From: Candidatus Moraniibacteriota bacterium
GTDB taxonomy: Bacteria > Patescibacteriota > Minisyncoccia > Moranbacterales > GCA-2747515
Direction: 5' to 3'
Length of the DNA: 37,826 bases
NCBI GenBank assembly: GCA_027031495.1
Contig: JALVQA010000012.1
Coordinates: forward strand, 44,816 to 82,641
The position numbers and the translations under genes were made by a program. The notes beneath the pieces were generated by a model. The model was not told the origin of the DNA, searched no databases, and saw only the letters and a program-made list of their open reading frames with translations. This document shows positions 1-8,929 of the stretch, one piece after another (the first letter of the stretch is position 1; each line of letters opens with the position of its first letter).

Positions 1-93
1 AATGCCCCGAAGGATATCCCAGTCCACCGCGAGGAGATCTATCTCCGCATCAAGAATGAAGAGGAAAACGCGGCCAGTTCCAGCAAGGGCTGA
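1..93 (+). CDS. csrA: CsrA/RsmA carbon storage regulator, C-terminal part only (5' end outside window)
   Basis: Reading from base 1, 30 codons remain before TGA at 91-93, including NAPKDIPVHREEIYLRI. This is the highly conserved C-terminal strand and helix of CsrA; the VHREE segment contains the Arg used for binding GGA motifs in mRNA in the family. CsrA is a small post-transcriptional regulator of about 60 residues, so roughly half is missing off the left edge. The tail and codon use (many G/C third positions) resemble gammaproteobacterial proteins and differ from every gene that follows. It is the only rightward gene in the first 30 kb and is followed at once by its own terminator. Identification of the family is firm; whether it belongs to the same genome is not. 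Confidence 0.85.
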   Translation, partial: NAPKDIPVHREEIYLRIKNEEENAASSSKG

Positions 94-105
94 CAGCCAG
101 CCATT

Positions 106-138
106 CGCCCCTGCGGTATCACTGCAGGGGCGCTTTTT
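106..138 (+). terminator. Intrinsic terminator after csrA
   Basis: A perfect 9-bp GC-rich stem, CGCCCCTGC (106-114) with GCAGGGGCG (124-132), a 9-nt loop and a CTTTTT tail. It lies 12 bases after the csrA stop. The stem is much more GC-rich than the other terminators in the window. Confidence 0.85.
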
Positions 139-162
139 AATTCTACTAACCTAATCCTTTGT

Positions 163-693
163 TCATTTGTTCCACGGCGCATGACTCAACAGTTTCATCA
201 TCAGACAATTGCCACTTGCGCCACCATACAAAAGACCAAATCCCACAAACCACGCAATTAATGTAAAACCACTGTGCACGTATACACCTGCAAGCATACT
301 AAATACAATGAGTGCGCCAGCAACAATCATCACCTGACGTATAAGCGGGATGCGTACCTGCTTCTTTTTGCCACCTTTTTGTATTACCGGCAAGCCTTCA
401 GCATGCCACTGTGCAATACCGCCTTCTACGTTGTAGACGTTATCCAGTCCCGCCTTTGCAAGGATGTCACACGCCATATGCGAGCGATTACCACTGGCAC
501 AGTGCACATACACCTCTTTATGTTTGCGTAAATCTTCTATATGCTCCCTCAATTCATCCAACGGTATATTGACAACGCCCGGAATGCGAATATCCTCATG
601 TTCCCCACCGGTGCGTACATCAATGCAGATCACATCCGGCGACGGATTGTCCACTTTCTTTTTAAATTCTTGCACAGAAACGTTCTTTGTCAT
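163..693 (-). CDS. Membrane-anchored rhodanese-domain protein with DUF2892-like tail
   Basis: A 176-residue protein. Residues about 5-105 form a rhodanese domain: the CIDVRTGGEH segment, the active-site loop HCASGNRS (Cys is the persulfide-carrying nucleophile in the family) and the GGIAQWHAEGLPV end motif. A basic stretch (GGKKKQVRIP) then leads to two membrane segments (about 117-140 and 143-162), the arrangement of rhodanese-DUF2892 fusions. It would carry sulfur on the cytoplasmic face of the membrane; the sulfur acceptor is unknown. It is the last gene of a minus-strand run with pheT, the M3 peptidase and a hypothetical gene; the gap to the preceding gene is 47 bp. A TGGTATCATG element at 742-751 could give it its own extended -10 promoter. 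Confidence 0.9.
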   Translation of the reverse strand: MTKNVSVQEFKKKVDNPSPDVICIDVRTGGEHEDIRIPGVVNIPLDELREHIEDLRKHKEVYVHCASGNRSHMACDILAKAGLDNVYNVEGGIAQWHAEGLPVIQKGGKKKQVRIPLIRQVMIVAGALIVFSMLAGVYVHSGFTLIAWFVGFGLLYGGASGNCLMMKLLSHAPWNK

Positions 694-740
694 ATATTTC
701 TATTTATTTATGCTTTTTATTGTGCTTTTGTGTCCTTTTT

Positions 741-2048
741 TCATGATACCACATCCGAAAGATCCGGCAGCGTTTCAACTGTTTTGTTCAACTCTTTTGT
801 CATAGATGCAAGTACCGTATAGATGCGTGGACGATTTATAAAGCGCATTGGTGTTAACGGTATTGTTACTGTCGTATCTCGCAGATTATCACCCTCACCT
901 TCACATGAATCACTTTCACGCGTTTCTCTCTCCTGTCCCTCTGCGCATTTTTCTCGATAACGCTTATGCACTGGATCACCCTCATTGTTATAGTGCGCAA
1001 GATCATAGCGAAACCATCTCTTGTGCATTCTGCTTCCTTGACATGCTTCTCGCGCAACACTTGCCAATGCCATAGCAAACGCCGGACGCTTGTCACCCAC
1101 ACGTGTACGTCCAGGTGCACCAATTGCGCATACTTGTCCACGATAAATTAGCGTGTTGCCCTGTGCATCGCGTACTGTGCGCAACGCAATAAACGACTTT
1201 TCACCATGTAGCTTAACAAACCCCAAGGGGACATCATTCTGGCAAATAATCACACCATCTGCTGATGGTGTCAGCTCCGTAGTGTTGCGCATCGTCTCAT
1301 ACATACGACGTGACAATGAACTCCCCCTTATTGTTTTCATAGCTTTTATGGTCATTGTTTCTACTTCCGGACAATGCGGAACAATTGTCACGTCACTTTC
1401 TCTTCTATCTTTTTTGTCGCGCACATAGCGCAATGGCGTATCAAACACCGATACTGCATCTGATTCAAGATCAACTGGCTCCGCACTTTCATACGATGTG
1501 CCGACGCGAATCGTGCGCATGTGTGCCTTTCGCAAATCCATTGCGCCAATATAAGCGCTACCAAAGTATACACCATCTAAAACAGTACCTTCCGGCACGT
1601 GCAAAGAAAACGGTGACTGCTCAAAGCCCGATTGTGAAAAATCCAAATACGAAAGTAGTCGCAGACCACTGTGCTCAACAAGTGATCGCACACTATCTTC
1701 TGATTGCCACGAAAGCGCTTGTGGCTTTTGTTCGCGCAATCCTGCCACAAATGCAATTCCCTCAATAATTCTGATAAGTTCTGCCCATGTTGAATAACCA
1801 CCAGAATCGGAAGAACGCACAATGTCATGAAGACGTGCGATTTTTGCTGCCTGCTGATCTTCTGGCACACCACGTGCTGTCATCACCTCTTGCGCATGCG
1901 TTGCGAGAACATTCACAACACCTTCAATGTTATTTTCTTTTAGTAGCACATCGAGATCATGTTCCTCTTCCATCGCCACGCGTCGCAACGCTTCTACCGG
2001 CGATGATGTGGATGTATTTAATTGCTTTTCTTTCCCAAAAAAATACAT
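741..2048 (-). CDS. Hypothetical protein, 435 aa
   Basis: I do not recognise a family. The protein is soluble and acidic at the N-terminus (residues 1-100 with EEEHDLDVLLKENN), with a mixed middle containing a VPEGTVLDGVYFGSAYIGAMDLRKAHMR-like stretch reminiscent of pentapeptide-type or beta-solenoid sequence, and a basic/acidic low-complexity patch near 375-400. No signal peptide or membrane segment is visible. The start ATG lies 17 bp after the M3 peptidase stop, so it is probably co-transcribed with pheT and the peptidase. Codon use matches its neighbours. Function unknown. Confidence 0.75.
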   Translation of the reverse strand: MYFFGKEKQLNTSTSSPVEALRRVAMEEEHDLDVLLKENNIEGVVNVLATHAQEVMTARGVPEDQQAAKIARLHDIVRSSDSGGYSTWAELIRIIEGIAFVAGLREQKPQALSWQSEDSVRSLVEHSGLRLLSYLDFSQSGFEQSPFSLHVPEGTVLDGVYFGSAYIGAMDLRKAHMRTIRVGTSYESAEPVDLESDAVSVFDTPLRYVRDKKDRRESDVTIVPHCPEVETMTIKAMKTIRGSSLSRRMYETMRNTTELTPSADGVIICQNDVPLGFVKLHGEKSFIALRTVRDAQGNTLIYRGQVCAIGAPGRTRVGDKRPAFAMALASVAREACQGSRMHKRWFRYDLAHYNNEGDPVHKRYREKCAEGQERETRESDSCEGEGDNLRDTTVTIPLTPMRFINRPRIYTVLASMTKELNKTVETLPDLSDVVS

Positions 2049-2065
2049 AGCACCTTCTTTACTTT

Positions 2066-4042
2066 TTACTTTTTCAACTCCTCTCGGAAGGCACGCATGT
2101 TTGGTGCACGACCAAGGAAGTCTTTGAGCAGCTGCCGCTCGTCGATCATAGACCCACGCTCCAGAATTGCGCTGCGATACCGCCGCCCGATGCTCGGACT
2201 GAGCAATCCGCCGTGCGCGCGGATGTGCGCCACAATGTCAGCAGCGAACACGCGTGTCCACATATACCCGTAGTACCCGGCATCGTAGCCCATCAAGTGA
2301 CCAAATCCGGCAGCAAAACGGTGTCCTGATGGCACACGCACGCCGGTGTACCGGTAGACAAGACGATTGTATAGTGCGCTGAAGTTGCGTATTGGACGCG
2401 TATGTATCACAAGGTCAAAGAGCGCAAAAATCATCTGCCGCGTCGTGGCATAACCTTTTTGAAAATCACGCGTTGCGATAAGATTGCGCACCATCGTTGG
2501 TGAAAGTAATTTTCCTGTTTGATAATGCTTACCCAAGCGACGCAACACCTTCGGATCCCACGCCCAGTACTCCATCGTCTGCGACGGTGTCTCCACGAAA
2601 TCCCACGCAACATTGGAGCCCGACTGTGATGGTAGTGGCACGCGTGAAAGCGTGTGATGTAGGATGTGTCCGAACTCATGAAAAAGTACAATAACTTCAT
2701 CGTGCGACAAAAGAGATGGTTGGTTTATATGCGGCTTCGGAAAGTTTGTCACCAGCACTGCTGCCGGTGTGTGGTATATCTCACCATCCTGCCACCCGGT
2801 TGTTAGATCAAATGCGGCAGCGTGTCCATACTTATTTTTGCGCGGGAATAGATCCATCGCGATGTACGCACGTGTTGTATCGTCTGGATTAATGATGCGA
2901 TACACGCGCACATCATTGTGCCACGTGCGCACGCCTTCCACACGCTCAAATCGTATATCCAAAAACCGCCCCACAATCGCCATCATTTCCGCCAATACAT
3001 GTTCTAGCGGAAAATATGCCCGCAGTGCGTGCGTATCAATCGCATGCGTTTTCTCCCGTAAATCCCGACTAACAAAAGCAATGTCCCACGGCTTGAGTGC
3101 GCGTAGCTCCAGTGCCTGCGCGTGTGCACGCAACGCTTCCATATCTTTTTGCGTACGCGCGTGTGCCAAATGCAATACCTTCTGAACAAACGCTTCAGCA
3201 CGTTGCGCATTATGTACCATCCGTTCATCCAATACATAGTCCGCATGCGTCGCATAGCCCAACAACCGTGCACGATGCCGACGCAATGCCAAAATCTCAC
3301 GCAACAACTTCTCATTCTTCGCGCCACCCTTGTTCATTAACTTATGCCACATCTCCTCGCGCTTTGCACGATTAGTGATATACTCCATGAACGGTCCACT
3401 CTCGGGATAGTCCAGCGACACAACAATTGTGCCACTGCGCCGCGGCAATCGGGCGACAAAATCCGCCGGCAATCCCGCCGCTTCCTCCTCAGTGAGCAGT
3501 ACTTCATCATGGTGCGCGTTGATGTTCTGTGCAAACTGTGCCGATTTTTTGGTGAGTGTTTGTTGCAATTGCATCAATTCCTTCTGCTTGCGTTCCGGTA
3601 AATCCAGCCCCATGCGCCGGTACGCGCGCAGTGTGTCTTGTAGCAACTTCCGCTCATCCGGGCGCAATTTCTCGCGTCGCCGTGATGCCACTGTAATCGC
3701 CGCATACACGCGCGGATTACGTATAATATGCATTAGTCGTTGCCGCGCCCAGACGTTCATTTTGTGCGCTGTCTCGCGCACGTCCTTGTGCGGGTGCACA
3801 TTTGCCAGAAGCTCCGTAATAGCGATAATATTTTTTGCCAGCACATCCGCTTTTTCCAGTACTAAAATTGTGTTTGTAAATGTCGCATCTTTTGGTACTA
3901 TGCGTGCCACACGCCGATATGCAGATGCCACATCAGCCATTACAGCGCGCACTTCGCGCTCCAGCTGCATCGCACTCCACCGCACCGGCGCAAAAAATGC
4001 CTGCGTGTCTGCACGAATATCATCAGAAATCTTTTGCACCAT
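2066..4042 (-). CDS. M3 family zinc oligopeptidase (thimet oligopeptidase / oligopeptidase A type)
   Basis: A 658-residue protein, normal length for peptidase family M3. The zinc site HEFGHILHH lies at about residue 450, with the downstream glutamate ligand in the segment WDFVETPSQTMEYW, the hallmark of the M3A subgroup. The C-terminal helical part carries RYRSAILERGSM and ends in a substrate-cleft region typical of the family. These cytoplasmic enzymes degrade short peptides produced by the main proteases. No signal peptide is present. The start ATG is 2 bp after the pheT stop, implying translational coupling; a hypothetical gene follows 17 bp downstream. M3A versus PepF/M3B is decided by the WDFVE motif. 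Confidence 0.93.
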   Translation of the reverse strand: MVQKISDDIRADTQAFFAPVRWSAMQLEREVRAVMADVASAYRRVARIVPKDATFTNTILVLEKADVLAKNIIAITELLANVHPHKDVRETAHKMNVWARQRLMHIIRNPRVYAAITVASRRREKLRPDERKLLQDTLRAYRRMGLDLPERKQKELMQLQQTLTKKSAQFAQNINAHHDEVLLTEEEAAGLPADFVARLPRRSGTIVVSLDYPESGPFMEYITNRAKREEMWHKLMNKGGAKNEKLLREILALRRHRARLLGYATHADYVLDERMVHNAQRAEAFVQKVLHLAHARTQKDMEALRAHAQALELRALKPWDIAFVSRDLREKTHAIDTHALRAYFPLEHVLAEMMAIVGRFLDIRFERVEGVRTWHNDVRVYRIINPDDTTRAYIAMDLFPRKNKYGHAAAFDLTTGWQDGEIYHTPAAVLVTNFPKPHINQPSLLSHDEVIVLFHEFGHILHHTLSRVPLPSQSGSNVAWDFVETPSQTMEYWAWDPKVLRRLGKHYQTGKLLSPTMVRNLIATRDFQKGYATTRQMIFALFDLVIHTRPIRNFSALYNRLVYRYTGVRVPSGHRFAAGFGHLMGYDAGYYGYMWTRVFAADIVAHIRAHGGLLSPSIGRRYRSAILERGSMIDERQLLKDFLGRAPNMRAFREELKK

Positions 4043-4044
4043 AT

Positions 4045-6435
4045 CTATTTCTTTACACTAATTTCTCCACTTTTCTCAAGTGAATCAATCATTGACACAA
4101 TGATTTTATCAACCTCTTTGCTTGTTAACGTGCGGTCAGGTGCACCAAAGATGCAGTGAAATGCCATGGAACGTTCACCTGTTTTGTTATTTACGTACAA
4201 ATCAAAAAGGTCAACATCCTTAAGTAATACACCACCAGTATCATAAAGCACGCGCTCAACATCAGCAACACGTGTACGCGCACCAACAATCATGGAAAGG
4301 TCACGTGATACTGTCGGGTACTTTGATAGCGGCTCAAAAAACACTTCTTTCTTAAGCGCTTTTTGTACACTGTTCATATCAATTTCAGCATACGCAACAC
4401 GTGCGTTTTTAATGCCAAAGTACTTTGCCTGCTTTTTTGTAATTTCACCAATCAAACCCAGTGGGGTTTTATCCGTCCCATAAAACACAGCGTGGCGCGA
4501 CGGATGGAGCATAATATGGCGCGCGTCATCTTTGTAATCGTTACTATAGTAACACCCTTCTATACCGAGCGTATCAAGATATGCATCAATCATGCTTTTG
4601 AGAGAGAAGAACTGTCGCGCATCATTATGTTTACTCAGCACAGCGCATGCAAGTACACGGCGTTCATGTGGAAGATCATTTTTCGTCGGCTCATATATTC
4701 TACCAACCTCAAAAATGTGCACAGTGTCAGTATGTGTATAATTACGTGCACACGCTCGCATCAATGCCGGTGCAAGTGTGCGACGCATAAGTGTTTGCTC
4801 TGCGCTCATCGGGTTAAGAAGTTTTACATGTGCATTCTCATCGAGTCCCATTATTCGCGCATCATCAACGCTATAAAAGGAATAACTCTTTACTTCATCA
4901 AAACCACCTGCCACAAAAATATCGCGTGTACGATGTTCAAAAATGCGATTCTCATTGATTGGTGGTACAACAACATTCTCCTTTAGCGGTCGCGGTGGAA
5001 TATTTTCCAGACCGTACAAACGCCCGATCTCCTCAATAAGATCCTCTGGTGTGGCAAGGTCACGACGCACCGGTGGCACTGTGCACACAAGATTATCACC
5101 ATCGTGCGAAACAGCAATGCCAAGACGTGTAAAAATTTGTGCACTTTCTTTTTGTAAAATATCAATGCCAAGCAATTTTGTAACGTATGTTTGCGAAAGC
5201 GTAATTTTTTGCGGCGCAACGGGCACTGGATACACATCGCGTACACTTTTAAGTGTGCCGCCACATATTTCTTTAATAAGCGCTACTGCCTGTGCCTGTG
5301 CATGTGCCACTATTACGGGTGACGGATCACGCTCAAAACGATATGCCGCGTCAGACATAACACTATGACGCGCGCATGTTTTGCGAATTATTGTTCCATC
5401 AAAGTGTGCGCACTCAAGAATAACATTTTTCGTTGAGGATGTCACACCACTCTCTTTGCCGCCCATAACACCGGCAAATGCAAGAACTTTTTCGTCATCC
5501 GCTATTACAATATCATTTTTTGTTACTGTCAGTGTCGTGCCATCAAGCAATACCACTTTCTCATTTGTTGCCCCCATGCGTACGGCTATCGCACCACTAA
5601 TATACTCCTTATCAAATACGTGGAGTGGCTGTCCGGTCTGAAGCATGACATAATTTGTAATATCAACAAGTGGATTGATGCTTCGTATCCCACATACCAT
5701 CAGGCGCGCACGCATCCATTGTGGCGTCTGTACTGTATTATCAACACCTTCAATAAATGTTGCCGTATAACGATCACACGCATCCGTCTTCACGACAACA
5801 TTTTCACCATTGGTATTGTGTGATGGCACTGTACACTCTGTCGTCAACGGTATACTCTCTGCGCCGCGCCCCTCAATTGCAGCGATTTCCCGTGCCACAC
5901 CTTCGTGTGAGAGGCAATCGTGCGCGCGGTTCGGTAAAATATCAATTTCTATAGCCGTGTCATCCAACTCCATGTACTGTGCAAACGGCATACCGATTGG
6001 CGCATCATCCGGCAACACCATAATACCTTCGTGATCATCCCCCAGCCCAAGTTCGTCCTCAGCGCAAATCATCCCATTACTTTCTATGCCGCGAATCTTT
6101 CCTTTCCTAATCGCAAAACCCTTACCGTCTGATGTTGGTAGCACCGCACCGGGTAGCGCTACCGGTACTTTTTGTCCCTCGGCAAGATTTGGCGCACCGC
6201 AGACAATTGTGCGTAACTCGCCTTCGCCCACATCTACTTGCGCCACACTAAGACGATCAGCATTGGGATGTTTTACCTTTGTGCGCACTTGACCGACAAC
6301 GACATTTTTAAAGCCGGTACCGACTTTATCAATATCTTCCACTTCAAACGCACGCACCGTCAACACACGAGCTAGTTCCTCCGGCTCTTTTTGTGTGCCA
6401 CTTAAAGCACGCAACCACGCATAACTGTACTTCAT
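4045..6435 (-). CDS. pheT: Phenylalanine-tRNA ligase beta subunit
   Basis: 796 residues, full length. Domain order: N-terminal B1 part; EMAP/OB-type tRNA-binding domain at about 42-155 (VVGQVRTKVKHPNADRLSVA, then NGMICAEDELGL); B3/B4 editing domain at about 215-390 (NPLVDITNYVM, QPLHVFD); B5 domain at about 400-475; the catalytic-like core (AGGFDEVKSYSF); and a C-terminal FDX-ACB anticodon-binding domain (LSKYPTVSRDLSMIV). It pairs with PheS (13306-14361) to form the alpha2beta2 synthetase that charges tRNA-Phe. Unusually it is not adjacent to pheS. It heads a four-gene minus-strand run. No Shine-Dalgarno sequence precedes the ATG; the upstream bases are A/T-rich. Confidence 0.97.
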   Translation of the reverse strand: MKYSYAWLRALSGTQKEPEELARVLTVRAFEVEDIDKVGTGFKNVVVGQVRTKVKHPNADRLSVAQVDVGEGELRTIVCGAPNLAEGQKVPVALPGAVLPTSDGKGFAIRKGKIRGIESNGMICAEDELGLGDDHEGIMVLPDDAPIGMPFAQYMELDDTAIEIDILPNRAHDCLSHEGVAREIAAIEGRGAESIPLTTECTVPSHNTNGENVVVKTDACDRYTATFIEGVDNTVQTPQWMRARLMVCGIRSINPLVDITNYVMLQTGQPLHVFDKEYISGAIAVRMGATNEKVVLLDGTTLTVTKNDIVIADDEKVLAFAGVMGGKESGVTSSTKNVILECAHFDGTIIRKTCARHSVMSDAAYRFERDPSPVIVAHAQAQAVALIKEICGGTLKSVRDVYPVPVAPQKITLSQTYVTKLLGIDILQKESAQIFTRLGIAVSHDGDNLVCTVPPVRRDLATPEDLIEEIGRLYGLENIPPRPLKENVVVPPINENRIFEHRTRDIFVAGGFDEVKSYSFYSVDDARIMGLDENAHVKLLNPMSAEQTLMRRTLAPALMRACARNYTHTDTVHIFEVGRIYEPTKNDLPHERRVLACAVLSKHNDARQFFSLKSMIDAYLDTLGIEGCYYSNDYKDDARHIMLHPSRHAVFYGTDKTPLGLIGEITKKQAKYFGIKNARVAYAEIDMNSVQKALKKEVFFEPLSKYPTVSRDLSMIVGARTRVADVERVLYDTGGVLLKDVDLFDLYVNNKTGERSMAFHCIFGAPDRTLTSKEVDKIIVSMIDSLEKSGEISVKK

Positions 6436-6493
6436 ATCTATCTATAAATATATTACGTCAGTGCAAAAACGACAGAAACACCATCGCTATGCA

Positions 6494-6503
6494 CATTGTA
6501 CCA
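6494..6503 (-). promoter_or_regulatory. Extended -10 promoter element upstream of pheT
   Basis: On the minus strand the sequence reads TGGTACAATG, an extended -10 (TGnTANAAT) about 60 bp before the pheT start. The identical decamer occurs upstream of the rhodanese-pheS pair (14846-14855), which supports a functional role. No good -35 box is seen. Confidence 0.45.
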
Positions 6504-6549
6504 CTCACGATAACAAAAATCTAGTAAATGCGTTATATACAATGCAATA

Positions 6550-7205
6550 TTATTGCACAGAGAAAGCTTCCACAAACCACTTGAAAACACCTTGTTTCGG
6601 CACAGAGCATATTGTTGCATCAGTCCATTGCAGTTTTGCGTGCTCATTATTGGAAAGCATAATCACACGTGGCGGTGACGGATAGAACTCTTGCAAAAGC
6701 TTCATCACCGGCCGGTCTGTCCATGTGCGTTCTGCCTGTCGCCATGGCGCAACGGGACCAAACGGACTTATTTGCGCGCAATAGCGCCATCCGTTGTCAC
6801 CACATTGGGATTTTAAACGACTCTTCGTTTGTGAGCACCGCGCGCCACGGATTAAAAACCGGCAAAATATGGTATCCTTCTTTGATAAGGTTTACTTGTC
6901 GCGCCGGTGAGAATTGTTCTCCACTGACGCTGCCGGCTGTCGCCGCGCCACCGGACCGCCACGAAGAAAAAAGTGGCAACGGCCAGTTTGCTGGATTGTT
7001 GAGCGCTTTTGCAGCGGCGGCACTTTCTGAAGCGACTAATGGCACTGTTGCCGCGTGCGCCGTCGTAGACGTAAAAAAGTGTAAATGCAAAACACAACAG
7101 TCCAACAGTAATCACTGCTCGTTTATAACAACAATTTGCCCTGGACACTTTTTTTATTTTCAATACCCGTAAAGTTACAAACCTCAATTTTTTATTTCCT
7201 ATCAC
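6550..7205 (-). pseudogene. Frameshifted, truncated remnant of a secreted/anchored protein family (LIKEGYHILP ... PWR ... SNNE type)
   Basis: Three pieces in three frames join into one protein-like sequence. Piece 1 (to about 7060) has basic residues and one membrane segment (ITVGLLCFAFTLF). Piece 2 (about 7055-6800) reads NNPANWPLPLFSSW and QVNLIKEGYHILPVFNPW. Piece 3 (about 6800-6550) reads GWRYCAQISPFGPVAPW, then MKLLQEFYPSPPRVIMLSNN and EHAKLQW, and stops at TAA 6550-6552. The joins fall near a run of six T/A at about 7058 and near 6797-6805. From memory these motifs occur in one order in a family of large uncharacterised proteins of several hundred residues, so this copy also lacks its C-terminal part. 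Either a decaying gene or homopolymer sequencing errors; the missing end argues for decay. Confidence 0.6.
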
Positions 7206-7270
7206 ACCTTTACTATCAATAGTGTAACAAATTTCTCTAAAAAAGAGTAAAGTGGAAAAATTCATCGCCA

Positions 7271-7906
7271 CTACAACACTTTTGCTTTAAGCACAGCAAG
7301 GACATTATGAAAGATTTTTTCATGCCCCTTACTGTTTGGGTGTAAGCCATCTGCAAGATCACGCTCCTTAACGCTATGCATATTTTCTACGAAGAAGCAC
7401 TTTTCTTCTGTGGCAACCGTCCGAAGAATAGCGTTAAATTTCTCAATACGCTCATTTGTATAACACTTGCCATTTGTGCTTTGCGGTAAAGGATTAACAA
7501 GTGATTCGTTTACTTTTGTCAAACCAACGATTACAATTTTCGTAACATATGTGCGTGCACATGTACAGAGGGCTCTCATATTTTGTTCAAATACACTCTC
7601 TTCACAAAAAACATTACCGTCTTTTGTGATTACGGCGTCATTGATACCAATTGCAAAGATAACCGTATCGATACCATACAGTGGCGTCTTCATCTCACAA
7701 TCAAAGCGCTTTAGGATGCCATCTGCCGTGTCGCCATCAATACCAAAAACATATACTTCGCTTGGTGAGTATCCCGTTGCTCGCAACTCCGCACGCATAA
7801 TATGCAAACTCAAACGATGCACCCACCCACCTTCTTGCTCATCAAAAGCGCCACGTGTAATGCTATCACCAAAAATGCAAAATTTGTACCACTCATAACA
7901 TATAAT
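7271..7906 (-). CDS. SGNH/GDSL-family hydrolase (start uncertain)
   Basis: The frame holds all SGNH blocks: IFGDSITRGAF (catalytic Ser in GDS), FAIGINDAV (block III, G-x-N-D) and DGLHPNSKGH (block V, D-x-x-H). The family includes lipases, acyl-esterases and deacetylases acting on small esters or glycans; the substrate cannot be told. The first usual start codon in frame is a GTG at 7822, but the essential GDS block lies upstream of it at about 7870-7862, so the true protein must begin earlier. The frame is open back to a TGA near 7918 but has no ATG, GTG or TTG there; only ATT (7904-7906) or ATA is available. An ATG at 7894-7896 is out of frame, suggesting a 1-base indel or a rare start. No signal peptide is seen. 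Confidence 0.8.
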   Translation of the reverse strand: MICYEWYKFCIFGDSITRGAFDEQEGGWVHRLSLHIMRAELRATGYSPSEVYVFGIDGDTADGILKRFDCEMKTPLYGIDTVIFAIGINDAVITKDGNVFCEESVFEQNMRALCTCARTYVTKIVIVGLTKVNESLVNPLPQSTNGKCYTNERIEKFNAILRTVATEEKCFFVENMHSVKERDLADGLHPNSKGHEKIFHNVLAVLKAKVL

Positions 7907-7960
7907 CTTAGTGCAATATCATTTACACAGAAATTTATAGTCTGTGTTACAATTTATTGC

Positions 7961-8683
7961 TTATTCAACGTAAATCGTTTCCCATTGAATACCGGCACTC
8001 TCATTCTCCGGATCTACACACCCTCTACGCGCCGACACCATCTTCACAATATTATCTACAAAATAGTACGCTGATGTTGCCTCAAATGCACAGCCAGCAT
8101 CACCATAGCCGCTATGTACGATGATATGTCCACCAACACGTTTACCAAAACGCAAAAATGTCATAAAACTCAAGCCCTTGTTACCACTATCCAACACAGC
8201 ACGCTGCAATTCCTTCTTCTGTGTGTCAAATTTATAGATATTCTCCTGATCCATAAAAATCAATAATGTGCCATCAGCAGAAAGACATCCTTCGCCAATA
8301 AACTCTTCATCAAGATTATACTTCTTCAATAACCCTATAAATGCTACAAACCACGGTTGATCATTATAAAGCGTCGCCTTCTCGCGACAGGCGTCAAACC
8401 GAATACCGTTATCAATATCACGTGGCGCACTACGTGGTGACGCAGCAGGAATATCCCACCAACCCAATTGTGTATGCCTATCATCACTGCACACACTCTC
8501 ATTTTTACCATGAATATCAGCGCTCTTTTGCAAATCGGCAAGTGTTGTCTCACACACCTCGCGCAGACGATATTCATCATTAAGCATATCACGCAATGAC
8601 CCAACGCGATTATAAAATATCAACGCTGCAGTAGATATGCCAAGCAGACATACTGTTAAAGTTCCAATAACGATGTTTTTCAT
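7961..8683 (-). CDS. Hypothetical anchored extracytoplasmic protein, 240 aa
   Basis: Begins MKNIVIGTLTVCLLGISTAAL, a signal-anchor of about 18 hydrophobic residues, followed by a short helical region rich in Asp/Glu/Arg and a soluble domain of about 180 residues. Four cysteines are scattered over the soluble part (EGCLSADGTLL, GDAGCAF, RRGCVD), consistent with disulfides outside the membrane. The segments LLIFMDQENIYKFD and AYYFVDNIV suggest beta structure. I do not recognise the family. It is followed by the SGNH hydrolase about 55 bp downstream, so the two may act together at the cell surface; that is inference only. Confidence 0.75.
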   Translation of the reverse strand: MKNIVIGTLTVCLLGISTAALIFYNRVGSLRDMLNDEYRLREVCETTLADLQKSADIHGKNESVCSDDRHTQLGWWDIPAASPRSAPRDIDNGIRFDACREKATLYNDQPWFVAFIGLLKKYNLDEEFIGEGCLSADGTLLIFMDQENIYKFDTQKKELQRAVLDSGNKGLSFMTFLRFGKRVGGHIIVHSGYGDAGCAFEATSAYYFVDNIVKMVSARRGCVDPENESAGIQWETIYVE

Positions 8684-8929
8684 ATTCTTTTAATTAGACT
8701 TATTACACATAAGTATATTATTAAAAAACAGTGTCTTAGATACCTTAGTAACGACTACAGCGCCCTCTTCCTTAACAAAATGTGGCACATATGAGAGGCT
8801 TGTTTTTTGGTTTTGTGTTTCATGTTTTAAATACTAAAGCATTCTAAGCCCATTGCAAGTTATTTTTTCACTACCTGACACTCGGAAGTCATTACGCACT
8901 TTACATAACACTCTTTACAGAAAAATGCC

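Noticed and set aside
2497-4061. Open frames antisense to the peptidase and to other core genes
   Set aside because: They mirror the codon pattern of well-identified genes on the other strand and have no family motifs or ribosome sites.
8700-8850. Short coding-looking stretch (SYVPHFVKEEGAVVVTKVSK) upstream of the anchored hypothetical gene
   Set aside because: No usable start codon or ribosome site in that frame, and too short to support a gene or a remnant.
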